This document shows, piece after piece, positions 1 to 8,915 of a stretch of 64,000 nt of DNA. The notes under the pieces are model-generated. The model worked only from the letters and a program-made list of their open reading frames with translations, was not told the DNA's origin and ran no database searches. The number at the start of each line of letters is the position of its first letter. Position 1 is the stretch's first letter. Made by a program: the position numbers and the translations under genes. Source of the DNA: Dyadobacter sp. CY261 (GTDB taxonomy: Bacteria; Bacteroidota; Bacteroidia; Cytophagales; Spirosomataceae); contig NZ_JAKCPW010000011.1 of the NCBI RefSeq assembly GCF_021440085.1, positions 186,001-250,000 of the forward strand, in the 5' to 3' direction.

Positions 1-1
1 A

Positions 2-1288
2 GTGAAGGAAATTTACCAGATCATTCCCGATTTCGGAGGATTTCTCGTGAAAGCCAATTCCGAAGGCGAACCCGGTCCCCAGGATTATGGCCGTACACAT
101 GCCGATGGTGCCAATATGCTGGCAGAGGCACTCGCGCCATTCAATGGTGTGGTGATCTGGCGGGCGTTTGTATACAAGGCCGACCCGACCGCAGACCGTT
201 TCAAAGCAGCCCATGAAGAATTTGTTCCGCTGGATGGAAAATTTGCCAAAAATGTCATCGTCCAGGTGAAGAACGGCCCTATTGATTTTCAGCCTCGTGA
301 ACCGTTTTCGCCGTTATTCGGAAATATGCCCCGGACACCGCTTGGCATGGAATTCCAGCTCACACAGGAATACCTCGGTTTTGCGACGCATTGGGTATAC
401 GAAGCTCCTCTGTTCAAAGAATGCCTCGATTCAGACACTTATGTAAATGGCAAGGGCTCGACGGTCGCCCGTGTGATCGATGGTTCGCTTCACGGCTATC
501 CATTGACCTGCATTGCCGGAGTAGCCAACACGGGCTCTGACCGCAACTGGACAGGGCATCCAATGGCGCAGGCCAACTGGTATGCCTTCGGCCGCCTCGC
601 CTGGGACCACACACTTACCGCCGAGGCCATTGCACACGAGTGGGCGCAGCTCTCGCTGACCACCGAACCGAAGGCCGTCGCCACGATCTCCGATATTATG
701 CTGCGTTCGCGCGCGATTTACGTCGATTATAACACCCCCCTTGGCTTGTCGCGCCCGTGGACTGGCAGCCACTACGCCCCTGAACCATGGCAAAACCGAA
801 GCTCCCGTCCCGACTGGACGGCCATTTACTATCACCGGGCCGATACGGTCGGGCTGGGATTCGACCGGACCGCGAATGGCAGCAATGCATTACAGCAGTA
901 TCGACCGGAGGTGAGCCGGCTCTGGGCCAACCCCGAAACATGCCCGCTATCCTACCTTCTGTGGTTCCACCACATTCCCTGGTCCCAAAAGCTCAGCTCC
1001 GGCCGGAGCCTTTGGGATGAGCTTTGCCATAAGCTCTACTCAGGTGCAGACTCGGTTGTGTGGATGCAGCAGCAATGGAAACTCGTACAAACCTCCGTCG
1101 ATCCGGTGATCCACGCCGATGTTAACGGTCGGCTCACTAAACAATTCGGCGAAGCATTATGGTGGCGCGATGCATGGGTATTGTATTTGCAAACCTTCTC
1201 GCAAAAACCGATTCCTGACAGTTATCCCAAACCGGGAAAGACGCTGGAAGAAATTAAGAGAAGTGTGAATAGTTACCTGATCCGATGA
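2..1288 (+). CDS. GH67 alpha-glucuronidase, C-terminal part (cut by window start)
   Basis: Family GH67 enzymes remove 4-O-methyl-glucuronic acid from the non-reducing ends of xylo-oligosaccharides. About 428 C-terminal residues are present; the family is about 700 residues long, so the real start lies upstream and the GTG at position 2 is internal. Visible family motifs are SEGEPGP followed by YGRTHADGANML, then NGPIDFQ and FQLTQEYLG. The Asp of NGPID (residue 95) and the Glu of TQEY (residue 123) are 28 apart, as are the known catalytic Asp365 and Glu393 of the Cellvibrio enzyme; the Glu of SEGEP fits the acid Glu292. It probably ends a xylan-related gene group to the left and is not obviously part of the fructan locus that follows. 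Confidence 0.93.
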   Translation: MKEIYQIIPDFGGFLVKANSEGEPGPQDYGRTHADGANMLAEALAPFNGVVIWRAFVYKADPTADRFKAAHEEFVPLDGKFAKNVIVQVKNGPIDFQPREPFSPLFGNMPRTPLGMEFQLTQEYLGFATHWVYEAPLFKECLDSDTYVNGKGSTVARVIDGSLHGYPLTCIAGVANTGSDRNWTGHPMAQANWYAFGRLAWDHTLTAEAIAHEWAQLSLTTEPKAVATISDIMLRSRAIYVDYNTPLGLSRPWTGSHYAPEPWQNRSSRPDWTAIYYHRADTVGLGFDRTANGSNALQQYRPEVSRLWANPETCPLSYLLWFHHIPWSQKLSSGRSLWDELCHKLYSGADSVVWMQQQWKLVQTSVDPVIHADVNGRLTKQFGEALWWRDAWVLYLQTFSQKPIPDSYPKPGKTLEEIKRSVNSYLIR

Positions 1289-1579
1289 AAAATCCTTTCG
1301 GCACCATCGACATCATATTACCTTTTGGTTGAGTTTGAAATGGGCTTGATGATCGTGCAGCAAGCGAACTCGGCGATGAACTCCATCCGGAGCATGAAAC
1401 ATTTTCTAAAACCTTGAAACAAATTTGAAAACAAGCTCTTTAAAAAAATACATAATCTATTGATAAACAATTACTTAAAACTAAAACAACCCGATCTGAA
1501 ATTTAAAAACATTTGGTACTAATTCAAAAATAGTTTGGATAGATGCCCGGTAGCTTCGTCAGAAATTAATTCCAAAATC
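1289..1579. other. Intergenic region upstream of the fructan locus
   Basis: About 290 bases without a convincing gene. The second half (about 1400-1560) is strongly A+T rich compared with the flanking genes, as expected for a Bacteroidota promoter region. I could not place a clean TTTG/TAnnTTTG pair. This is the likely site where the HTCS regulator at 10474 acts, by analogy with other PUL promoters. Confidence 0.4.
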
Positions 1580-2914
1580 ATGACAAGCAAAAAGGTAGTC
1601 TTCTGGGCATTCACAGTCGCGCTGGGCGGTTTTTTATTCGGGTTTGACACGGCGGTCATATCGGGCGCCGAGAAGTCGATCCAGCAATTGTGGGGCCTTA
1701 CCACGGTACAGCACGGTTTCACAGTTTCCATCGCATTGATAGGCACGGTCGTCGGGTCGCTCACGGGGGCTTTTCCCTCCGAGCGTTACGGACGGAAGTA
1801 CACCCTCTTCGCCATCGCCGTCCTTTACCTGCTTTCGTCCATAGGCTCGGCCCTGGCCTCCGATTGGATTTCCTTTTTGATCTTCCGCTTCCTCGGGGGC
1901 ATCGGCGTCGGCATTTCGTCGGTTACCGCTCCATTATATATATCCGAAATTTCTCCTGCCAACTCCCGCGGCCGGCTCGTGGCGATGTTCCAGTTCAACG
2001 TCGTGCTCGGTATCCTGATCGCCTACCTGTCCAACTACCTGCTCGTAGGCTTTGGCGATAACGATTGGCGGTGGATGCTGGGTATTCAGGCGGTTCCTTC
2101 GCTGGTTTTCCTGGTCGCCATCTTGTTTGTACCCGAAAGTCCGCGCTGGCTGATCGTCAAACGCGGCAAGGTCGAAGAAGCCCGCCGCATCCTCAGCATT
2201 GCCAATAGCGGCATGGATGTGAGCAGCATTGTTTCAGATATTCAGCATTCGGCGCAGCACGGTCGCGAATCGGGGGTCAGCGTTTCTATTTTTTCTTCCC
2301 AATACAAACTTCCTGTTTTGCTGGCGTTGCTGTTTGCCTTTTTCAACCAGGTTTCCGGCATCAATGCGATCATTTATTATGCGCCGCGCATTTTCGAAAT
2401 GGCCGGTTTGGGAAAAAGTTCCGCGCTGCTTTCGTCGGCCGGTGTGGGATTAGTTAATTTCTGCTTCACTTTCATTGCGATTAACCTGATCGACCGATTC
2501 GGCCGGCGCACGTTGATGTTCATCGGCTCGTTCGGCCTCATTGCAACGCTCGGGCTCGTGGCGCAAGCATTCTACAGCGGCAACCTCGGCGGCTATGCTG
2601 TGCCGGTTTACCTGTTCATTTACATTGCCTTCTTCGCATTGTCGCAGGGTGCGGTGATCTGGGTTTTCATTTCAGAAATCTTCCCGAACCAGGTACGCGC
2701 GGCCGGGCAGTCTATAGGCAGCTTCATGCACTGGCTGCTGGCGGCCGTGATCGCGTTCACATTCCCTTACATCGCCGAGACGCTTGGCGGCGGTAACACT
2801 TTCATGATCTTCTGCGGGATGATGGTACTCCAACTGATCTTCGTATGGAAGCTCATGCCCGAAACCAAAGGCACTTCGCTCGAACAGATTGAAAAAACAC
2901 TGATACTCCACTAA
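1580..2914 (+). CDS. MFS sugar porter (sugar:H+ symporter), likely fructose importer
   Basis: A 444-residue, 12-helix inner-membrane transporter of the sugar porter family (XylE/GLUT type). Signature motifs are visible: a YGRKY loop between helices 2 and 3, PESPRWL at the end of the N-domain, DRFGRRT between helices 8 and 9, and PETKG near the C-terminus. I chose ATG 1580 (MTSKK) because it sits just before the first membrane helix; an upstream in-frame ATG at 1535 would add 15 residues unlike the family. It is followed within 23 bases by a fructokinase, so the pair probably imports and phosphorylates free fructose released from fructan in the periplasm. Substrate is inferred from context. 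Confidence 0.9.
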   Translation: MTSKKVVFWAFTVALGGFLFGFDTAVISGAEKSIQQLWGLTTVQHGFTVSIALIGTVVGSLTGAFPSERYGRKYTLFAIAVLYLLSSIGSALASDWISFLIFRFLGGIGVGISSVTAPLYISEISPANSRGRLVAMFQFNVVLGILIAYLSNYLLVGFGDNDWRWMLGIQAVPSLVFLVAILFVPESPRWLIVKRGKVEEARRILSIANSGMDVSSIVSDIQHSAQHGRESGVSVSIFSSQYKLPVLLALLFAFFNQVSGINAIIYYAPRIFEMAGLGKSSALLSSAGVGLVNFCFTFIAINLIDRFGRRTLMFIGSFGLIATLGLVAQAFYSGNLGGYAVPVYLFIYIAFFALSQGAVIWVFISEIFPNQVRAAGQSIGSFMHWLLAAVIAFTFPYIAETLGGGNTFMIFCGMMVLQLIFVWKLMPETKGTSLEQIEKTLILH

Positions 2915-2937
2915 ATCACCACTTTAACCAATTGAAT

Positions 2938-3840
2938 ATGACACCAAAACTGACTGTTTTTGGAGAAGTGCTTTGGGATGTATTGCCCGATGTCCGCCTC
3001 GCAGGCGGGGCTACGATGAACGTCGCGGCACATTTGCAACGCTACGGCATGGACGTTTCCTTTATCAGCCGCGTGGGACACGACGAGCTGGGGGCCGAAC
3101 TGCTCGCCTTTATGGCGCAGCAGGGACTTTCGACCGAATGGGTGCAAACCGGAGAAACGCACCTTACCGGCATTGCCAAAGCCAATGTGTCGGACAGCAA
3201 CGAGGTAACCTACAAAATCCTGCACCCGGTGGCCTGGGATTACATCCAGTTCGACCCCGCCGCCGCCGAAACAGTGGCCGCAAGCGATTTCTTCGTATAC
3301 GGCACGCTCGCCGCCCGCGACCGCACCACGCGCGACACGCTTATGCGTTACCTAGCCCATCCCCGCGTGCCGGTATTTGATGTAAACCTGCGCCCGCCGC
3401 ACTATACCCGTGAGCAGGTGTTGGAACTGCTCGGTTTCGCCCGTATTGTGAAAATGAATGAGCACGAGCTTCGGGAAGTGACCGGCTGGATTGCTGCATT
3501 TGAAAATGAAAAACAGGCGATGGCCCTGCTCCTCGACCAATTCCGGCTCGATATGATTATCCTAACGTGCGGTGCGGAAGGCGCTATGGTGCTCACCCGC
3601 AGCGGTGAATACGACCGCCACCCTGGATTTACCGTCAAAGTTGCCGATACGATCGGGAGCGGCGATGCATTTCTGGGGGCGTTCCTGTATCAATATGCTA
3701 CCGCGCATTCAATTGCCGGGTCGCTGGAATTTGCGTGTGCCGCCGGGGCATTTGTGGCCAGTAAATCCGGTGCATTACCCGCGTTCGGCGAGGCAGATAT
3801 TCAAAGCCTGATCCACAGCCAGCAACCTGCTGTCCACTGA
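2938..3840 (+). CDS. PfkB-family carbohydrate kinase, probable fructokinase
   Basis: A cytoplasmic sugar kinase of 300 residues that uses ATP to phosphorylate a monosaccharide, here most likely fructose. The N-terminal GG motif is visible (LAGGATMNVA, sugar-binding side) and the C-terminal PfkB signature is DTIGSGDAFLGAF, whose Asp (about residue 243) is the catalytic base and whose GSG forms the anion hole. A TTG lies 6 bases upstream of the ATG used. It sits between the sugar porter and SusC on the same strand, the same gene set as the fructokinase/importer pair of the Bacteroides fructan locus. Fructose specificity is inferred from this context. Confidence 0.9.
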   Translation: MTPKLTVFGEVLWDVLPDVRLAGGATMNVAAHLQRYGMDVSFISRVGHDELGAELLAFMAQQGLSTEWVQTGETHLTGIAKANVSDSNEVTYKILHPVAWDYIQFDPAAAETVAASDFFVYGTLAARDRTTRDTLMRYLAHPRVPVFDVNLRPPHYTREQVLELLGFARIVKMNEHELREVTGWIAAFENEKQAMALLLDQFRLDMIILTCGAEGAMVLTRSGEYDRHPGFTVKVADTIGSGDAFLGAFLYQYATAHSIAGSLEFACAAGAFVASKSGALPAFGEADIQSLIHSQQPAVH

Positions 3841-3880
3841 TTTTCCAATTCACCCTTTTTAATCTCAACCCATTTTAGGA

Positions 3881-6800
3881 ATGCAAAAAATTCTACTGCT
3901 GGTGGCCTTCGCGGTCGCCTGTGTGGTGAACCTGCCCGCCCACGCGCAAAACAGGGCGCAGATCAAGGGCGTCGTCAAAAGTACCGACGGCGAGCCGCTT
4001 CCCGGTGTAAATGTCCTGGAAAAAGGGACTTCCAATGGTGCTGTTACCGACATTTCAGGAGCTTATAGCATCTCCCCTGCCGCAGGGGCGACGCTCGTTT
4101 TCTCCTACATTGGCATGCAAACAAAAGAAGTGGCAACCGGTAACCAGACGGTCATCAACGCGACACTCGATTACGACCAGAAAAGCCTCAACGAAGTGGT
4201 GGTGGTAGGCTACACTTCTTCCAAGAAGGAAGATCTGACCGGCGCTATCGCCGTGGTGGACATGGCGCCTTTGAAAAACATCAGCTCGGGTAACCCCATG
4301 CAGGCATTGCAGGGACGTGTGCCAGGTTTGTACATTGAAAAAACCGGCTCTCCGAATGGTACCAACTCCCGCATCCTGATCCGCGGGGCGAACACCCTGG
4401 GCAACACCGATCCGCTTTACATCATCGACGGCGTGCCGACCAAACGTCCGGAAGTCTTTCAGGGATTGAACCCCAATTCTATTGAGTCGATACAGGTTTT
4501 GAAAGACGCTTCGGCGTCATCCATTTACGGTTCGCGGGCTTCCAACGGGGTGATTATTATTACAACTAAAAATGGTTCCAATACGAACGGGAAGATCAAT
4601 ATCGACTTTAATACCAGTATTTCTGCGCAATCCGAAAAGTATGCGCGGTTTAATATGCTGAATGCGGTTGATCGGGGCCGCGCATTGTGGCAGGCTTCGG
4701 TGAACGACGGGGTAAATCCCGAGGATGGTTATGGTGCACTGTATCAGTTCGATTGGAATAAGGATTTTAGTAACCCGGTCCTGAACGGCGTGAAAGTCCA
4801 GCCGCTTGTGGGTGGCAATGCCAATATGCCCGCCGGGGACACCGATTGGCAGAAGGTGATGTACAAAACCGGCATCGTGACCAATAATGAACTGACGATT
4901 TCAGGCGGCAACGGCACTTCTTCGTTGCAAATCAATTTAGGTTATTATAAAAACACCGGAATGCTCCGCTACACCGATTATGACAAACTCAGCGGGCGCA
5001 TTAACGGGCTGACCAGCGCATTCGACGGCAAACTGAAAATCGGGGCGAACATGCAGATCGCTTCCTCGAATGAAACCCTGGCTTCGACCGACATTGGCGG
5101 TGCCGCCACGCCCGGCCTGGCCGTGACGCTCGCGCCTACGATTCCGGTATATGCCAAAGACGGCTCCTGGGGCGGGGCGATCGGCTCGGGTTATTCCGAC
5201 CGCAACAATCCGCTACACATGCAGGAGATCAATAAATGGGACAATGCGCATCGCCTGACGCTTTTTGGCAATGTGTTTGTGGAAATCCAGCCGTTTAAAA
5301 ACTTCTTCCTCAAAACCAGTCTCGGCGCCGATAATGCCGCTTACCGCTTTAAAAACATCGAACAAGCCTTTGAAGAAGGCTCGTTCGGCCGCGCTAACAA
5401 CAGCCTGACGATCGACCAGAACCGCTACCTGAGCATTACCTGGTCGAACACCGCCCGCTACAACCTCGACCTGGGCAACAACCACTTCAAGTTTTTGGTA
5501 GGTATGGAGGCGATTAAAAACGACTCGGATTTTGAAATAGCCCGAAAAGAAGGCTTCGCCGTGCAGACCAAGGATTACTTTGTGCTCAATGCGGGAACCG
5601 GCAATACTAACGTGACCGGCTCAGGCTCGGGCAGCAGGTTGCTGTCGCAGTTCGCCCGTATCGATTACGGCTTTTCTGACCGCTACCTGGCCGCCATTAC
5701 CGTCCGCCGCGACGGTTCTTCCCGCTTCGGTTCCGAGAATGCTTACGGTATTTTCCCAGCAGCATCGGTGGGCTGGCGCATAGATAAGGAGGCTTTTTTT
5801 AAAGGTGTTACCAAGGTCAGCAATCTGAAATTGCGGGCCGGGGTCGGCAGGGTTGGAAACCAGGAGATCGGTGACCTGGCCCGCTTCGGATTGTACGACA
5901 CGCGTTACGGCGCACGCCAATCCCAGTTCCCGAATGGCCACAACAGCTTTTTCGACCAGTTTTATAACATCGGCACCGCCTATGACCTGAATGGCGCAAA
6001 CACCGGTAACCTGCCCTCCGGTTTTGTGTCGATCCAGGGCGCGAATCCTAACCTGAGATGGGAGACCACCGACGAAGCCAACTTCGGTCTGGATTTCGGC
6101 TTCTTCGACGGGCTTATCCAGGGTTCATTCGATTACTTTACCCGCAAAACCAGCGACATTCTCATCACGCCTCCGGTGGCTTCGGCGGTCGGCGAAGGAC
6201 AGTTGCGGGTGCTGAATGGCGCGGCGAAGTCTAACAAAGGTTTTGAATTCTCGGCAGGTTACTATGCCCGGCCCAAGGGCGATTTTACCTACAATATCAT
6301 GGCTGGCGTAAGCCGCTTCCGCGATAAGGTCACCGAATTGCCCGAAGAAGTACGAGCCGCCTATCCCGGCAATGCTATTCAGACTATTCTCGGCCATTCG
6401 CAATTCGACCTGTTTGGTTATAAAACCAACGGCCTGTTCCAGAACCAGGCCGAAGTGGATGCCGCTCCCGCGCAGGTGGGCGCTGGCCCGGGACGCATCC
6501 GCTATGTGGATACCAATGGAGATAACAGAATAGACGACCTCGACCGCGTGTTTTTCGGAACCACATTGCCCGCGTTCGAATACAATTTGAAAGTGGAAGC
6601 CTTTTACAAATCGTTCGATCTCGCGGTTTTCGGCTCGGGCATTGCGGGGCGCAAAGGCTTTGACACTTATACTTTCTATAACAATTTCATCCGCGGGCGT
6701 GAAAATGTGGGTCCGGGTGTATTCGACGCGTGGTCGGCGAATAACACCGGTTCCAAAATCCCGGCATTGTCGCTATCGGATGCCAATAACGAGACGCGCT

Positions 6801-7042
6801 CTTCGGATTATTTCAATGTCAATACTTCCTATTTCAAGCTGCGCAACATCCAGCTGGGGTATGCGCTGAATTCGGAGCTGATCCAGAAGATCAAACTACA
6901 ACGCGTGCGGATGTACCTGATGGCCGAAAACCTTTTCCTGATCAAATCGAAACAGTTTACCGGCCCGGATCCCGAACGGACGGACATCAACGCGATCCCG
7001 ATCCCAAGGACATTCACATTTGGTTTGAACATTTCTTTCTAA
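3881..7042 (+). CDS. SusC/RagA-type TonB-dependent outer-membrane transporter (fructan locus)
   Basis: A 1053-residue outer-membrane receptor that imports oligosaccharides with energy from TonB/ExbBD. It has a signal peptide (residues 1-22, ending AHA), a carboxypeptidase-regulatory-like domain (about 27-105, ending in the YIGM motif), a TonB-box-like stretch (NEVVVVGY), a plug domain with the SusC markers LQGRVPG, PLYIIDG, VLKDASASSIYGSRASNGVI (about 120-235), and a long beta-barrel ending in an aromatic residue (NISF). It is followed 18 bases later by its SusD partner. Position beside GH32 and fructokinase genes suggests a fructo-oligosaccharide or levan fragment substrate. Confidence 0.95.
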   Translation: MQKILLLVAFAVACVVNLPAHAQNRAQIKGVVKSTDGEPLPGVNVLEKGTSNGAVTDISGAYSISPAAGATLVFSYIGMQTKEVATGNQTVINATLDYDQKSLNEVVVVGYTSSKKEDLTGAIAVVDMAPLKNISSGNPMQALQGRVPGLYIEKTGSPNGTNSRILIRGANTLGNTDPLYIIDGVPTKRPEVFQGLNPNSIESIQVLKDASASSIYGSRASNGVIIITTKNGSNTNGKINIDFNTSISAQSEKYARFNMLNAVDRGRALWQASVNDGVNPEDGYGALYQFDWNKDFSNPVLNGVKVQPLVGGNANMPAGDTDWQKVMYKTGIVTNNELTISGGNGTSSLQINLGYYKNTGMLRYTDYDKLSGRINGLTSAFDGKLKIGANMQIASSNETLASTDIGGAATPGLAVTLAPTIPVYAKDGSWGGAIGSGYSDRNNPLHMQEINKWDNAHRLTLFGNVFVEIQPFKNFFLKTSLGADNAAYRFKNIEQAFEEGSFGRANNSLTIDQNRYLSITWSNTARYNLDLGNNHFKFLVGMEAIKNDSDFEIARKEGFAVQTKDYFVLNAGTGNTNVTGSGSGSRLLSQFARIDYGFSDRYLAAITVRRDGSSRFGSENAYGIFPAASVGWRIDKEAFFKGVTKVSNLKLRAGVGRVGNQEIGDLARFGLYDTRYGARQSQFPNGHNSFFDQFYNIGTAYDLNGANTGNLPSGFVSIQGANPNLRWETTDEANFGLDFGFFDGLIQGSFDYFTRKTSDILITPPVASAVGEGQLRVLNGAAKSNKGFEFSAGYYARPKGDFTYNIMAGVSRFRDKVTELPEEVRAAYPGNAIQTILGHSQFDLFGYKTNGLFQNQAEVDAAPAQVGAGPGRIRYVDTNGDNRIDDLDRVFFGTTLPAFEYNLKVEAFYKSFDLAVFGSGIAGRKGFDTYTFYNNFIRGRENVGPGVFDAWSANNTGSKIPALSLSDANNETRSSDYFNVNTSYFKLRNIQLGYALNSELIQKIKLQRVRMYLMAENLFLIKSKQFTGPDPERTDINAIPIPRTFTFGLNISF

Positions 7043-7060
7043 CTCCTGAAAAGCATTCTT

Positions 7061-8776
7061 ATGAAAAGCAAATACATATTTAGTCTGATCGCCGCCTGTG
7101 GGACGTTGCTGATCAACACTTCGTGTAACGACTTTCTCGACTACCAGCCGGAAGGGTTGCTCTCGTCGGAAAACGTTAAATCGGCCTCAGCGGCCGAATC
7201 ACTGGTTACCGCGGCGTACGCGGGTATCGGCAACGACGACATGATCGGCCCGATGACCAGCATGTGGGTGTACGGCAGCGTGCGCTCCGATGACGCCTAC
7301 AAGGGTGGCGGCGGCGTTTCCGACGTGGCGGAGGTTGATTTTTACGAGCATTACAACCTCACCCGCCCCGACCTCGGCCTGATGCATCCGTTCACTTGGG
7401 AGAATTTCTACAAAGCCATTTCCCGCGCCAATGCGGCACTAAACAGCCTCAACGCATTGACGGACGCTGAGTTCCCGCTCCGCACCACGCGGATCGCCGA
7501 AATACGTTTCCTGCGCGGGCATTCGCATTTTATGCTCAAAATGCTATTTAAGAATATCCCTTACGTCGATGAAAAACTATCGAGCGACGATATTCTGAAA
7601 GAGTCGAACGTTCGATATAACAATGACGAGCTTTGGAATAAAATCGGGGAAGATTTCCAGTTTGCGGTTGATAATTTACCCCAGAAACAAAGCCAGCTCG
7701 GCCGCGCCAACAAACTGTCGGCGGCGGCTTACCTTGCCAAACTTCGTCTTTTTCAGGCTTACGAGCAGGATGCCAACCATCAAGTGACGGGCATTAACAA
7801 AAACCGCTTGCAGGAAGTGGTGACGCTCACCCAGCAGGTGATCAGCTCGGGCCAGTACAGTCTGCAACCCGATTTTGCCGAAAACTTCATCGCCGAAACC
7901 GAGAACGGCCCCGAATCTGTTTTTGCGATCCAATATTCGATCAATGACGGTACCGCTGTGGGCCGCCTAAGCTACGTAACCGGGCTGAACTACCCGCACG
8001 GTGCGCCGCAATATGGCTGCTGTGGCTTCCACCAGCCCAGCCAGAACCTTGCCAATGCCTACCGGACGGACGCGAACGGACTGCCGCTGTTCGAAACGTT
8101 CAATGACAAAAATGTTGATTTTAATGCCGAAACCGTCGACCCACGCGTGGACCACACCATCGGCATCGACGGCCATCCCTACAAGTACGACGCGACCAAG
8201 CCGTTCAGCAACAGTTGGGTGCGCGATCCGGGTGTGTATGGATTTTTTCATACGATGAAAGATCAGCAACTTGCCACCAGCGCGTCCTATCACAAAGAAG
8301 GTCCGTTTATCGGCAGTTCCAAAAACATTGACATTATCCGCTATGATGACGTGCTGCTAATGCAAGCAGAAGCTTATATCGAACTCGGGCAGCATACATT
8401 GGCTTTGCCGCTGATCAACCAGATCCGCAAACGCGCCGCCGCAAGCACGGGCCGGCTTAAAAAGACCGACGGCACCTTGCCTTCGAAATACAGTATTAAA
8501 GAATACAGCGCCGCCGGCTGGACGCAGGATTATGCAAGAAAAGCATTACGCTGGGAAAGAAGGCTGGAATTCGCGACAGAAAGTCCGCGTTTCTTCGACC
8601 TCGTACGCTGGGGTATCGCTGAGCAGACTTTGAATGCTTACCTTGAAAAAGAAAAAGTCAGGCGGCCGTTTCTGGCGACAGCTAAGTTTACCGCAGGCCG
8701 GGATGAATATTTGCCGATCCCGCAACGGGAGATCAGCTTTACCAAAGGGCTTTATGTACAGAATCCGGGTTATTAA
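7061..8776 (+). CDS. SusD/RagB-type surface glycan-binding lipoprotein
   Basis: A 571-residue lipoprotein that caps the SusC barrel and binds glycan at the cell surface. The N-terminus is a lipoprotein signal with the lipid-accepting Cys in LINTSCND. The tetratricopeptide-like SusD core is indicated by EIRFLRGHSHFMLK, LYFKNIPYV-like segment, and the C-terminal block with YDDVLLMQAEAYIELG, INQIRKRA, ALRWERRLEFATESPRFFDLVRWG and the family-typical PIPQREI...NPGY end. Translated downstream of SusC with an 18-base gap, so the two are surely one transcript. A long inverted repeat follows its stop codon. Confidence 0.95.
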   Translation: MKSKYIFSLIAACGTLLINTSCNDFLDYQPEGLLSSENVKSASAAESLVTAAYAGIGNDDMIGPMTSMWVYGSVRSDDAYKGGGGVSDVAEVDFYEHYNLTRPDLGLMHPFTWENFYKAISRANAALNSLNALTDAEFPLRTTRIAEIRFLRGHSHFMLKMLFKNIPYVDEKLSSDDILKESNVRYNNDELWNKIGEDFQFAVDNLPQKQSQLGRANKLSAAAYLAKLRLFQAYEQDANHQVTGINKNRLQEVVTLTQQVISSGQYSLQPDFAENFIAETENGPESVFAIQYSINDGTAVGRLSYVTGLNYPHGAPQYGCCGFHQPSQNLANAYRTDANGLPLFETFNDKNVDFNAETVDPRVDHTIGIDGHPYKYDATKPFSNSWVRDPGVYGFFHTMKDQQLATSASYHKEGPFIGSSKNIDIIRYDDVLLMQAEAYIELGQHTLALPLINQIRKRAAASTGRLKKTDGTLPSKYSIKEYSAAGWTQDYARKALRWERRLEFATESPRFFDLVRWGIAEQTLNAYLEKEKVRRPFLATAKFTAGRDEYLPIPQREISFTKGLYVQNPGY

Positions 8777-8814
8777 TTTAGTAAGGGTTGTATAAACGAA
8801 AAATACCCCTGAAT

Positions 8815-8877
8815 TGTCAGCCTGAGCGCAGTCGAAGGCCGTTGCAGTACCGGCCTTCGACTGCGCTCAGGCTGACA
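8815..8877. repeat. Perfect 26-bp inverted repeat between susD and the GH32 gene
   Basis: Left arm 8815-8840 (tgtcagcctgagcgcagtcg and onward) is exactly complementary to right arm 8852-8877, with an 11-base loop. A G-C pair can extend the stem to 27. There is no T-run directly after it, so it is more likely a repetitive palindromic element or an mRNA-processing/stabilising hairpin than a simple terminator. It separates SusC/SusD from the GH32 gene. From memory, the core (agcctgagcgcagtcgaagg) resembles dispersed palindromes in Bacteroidota genomes; this needs a genome-wide count. Confidence 0.85.
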
Positions 8878-8915
8878 TCTTAATAGTATTTGAAGCAGCC
8901 ACATCAAAAAAACGT

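Noticed and set aside
1400..1560. Promoter-like TTTGG and TAGTTTGG sequences upstream of the sugar porter
   Set aside because: Spacing and -7 box do not fit the Bacteroidota TTTG/TAnnTTTG consensus.
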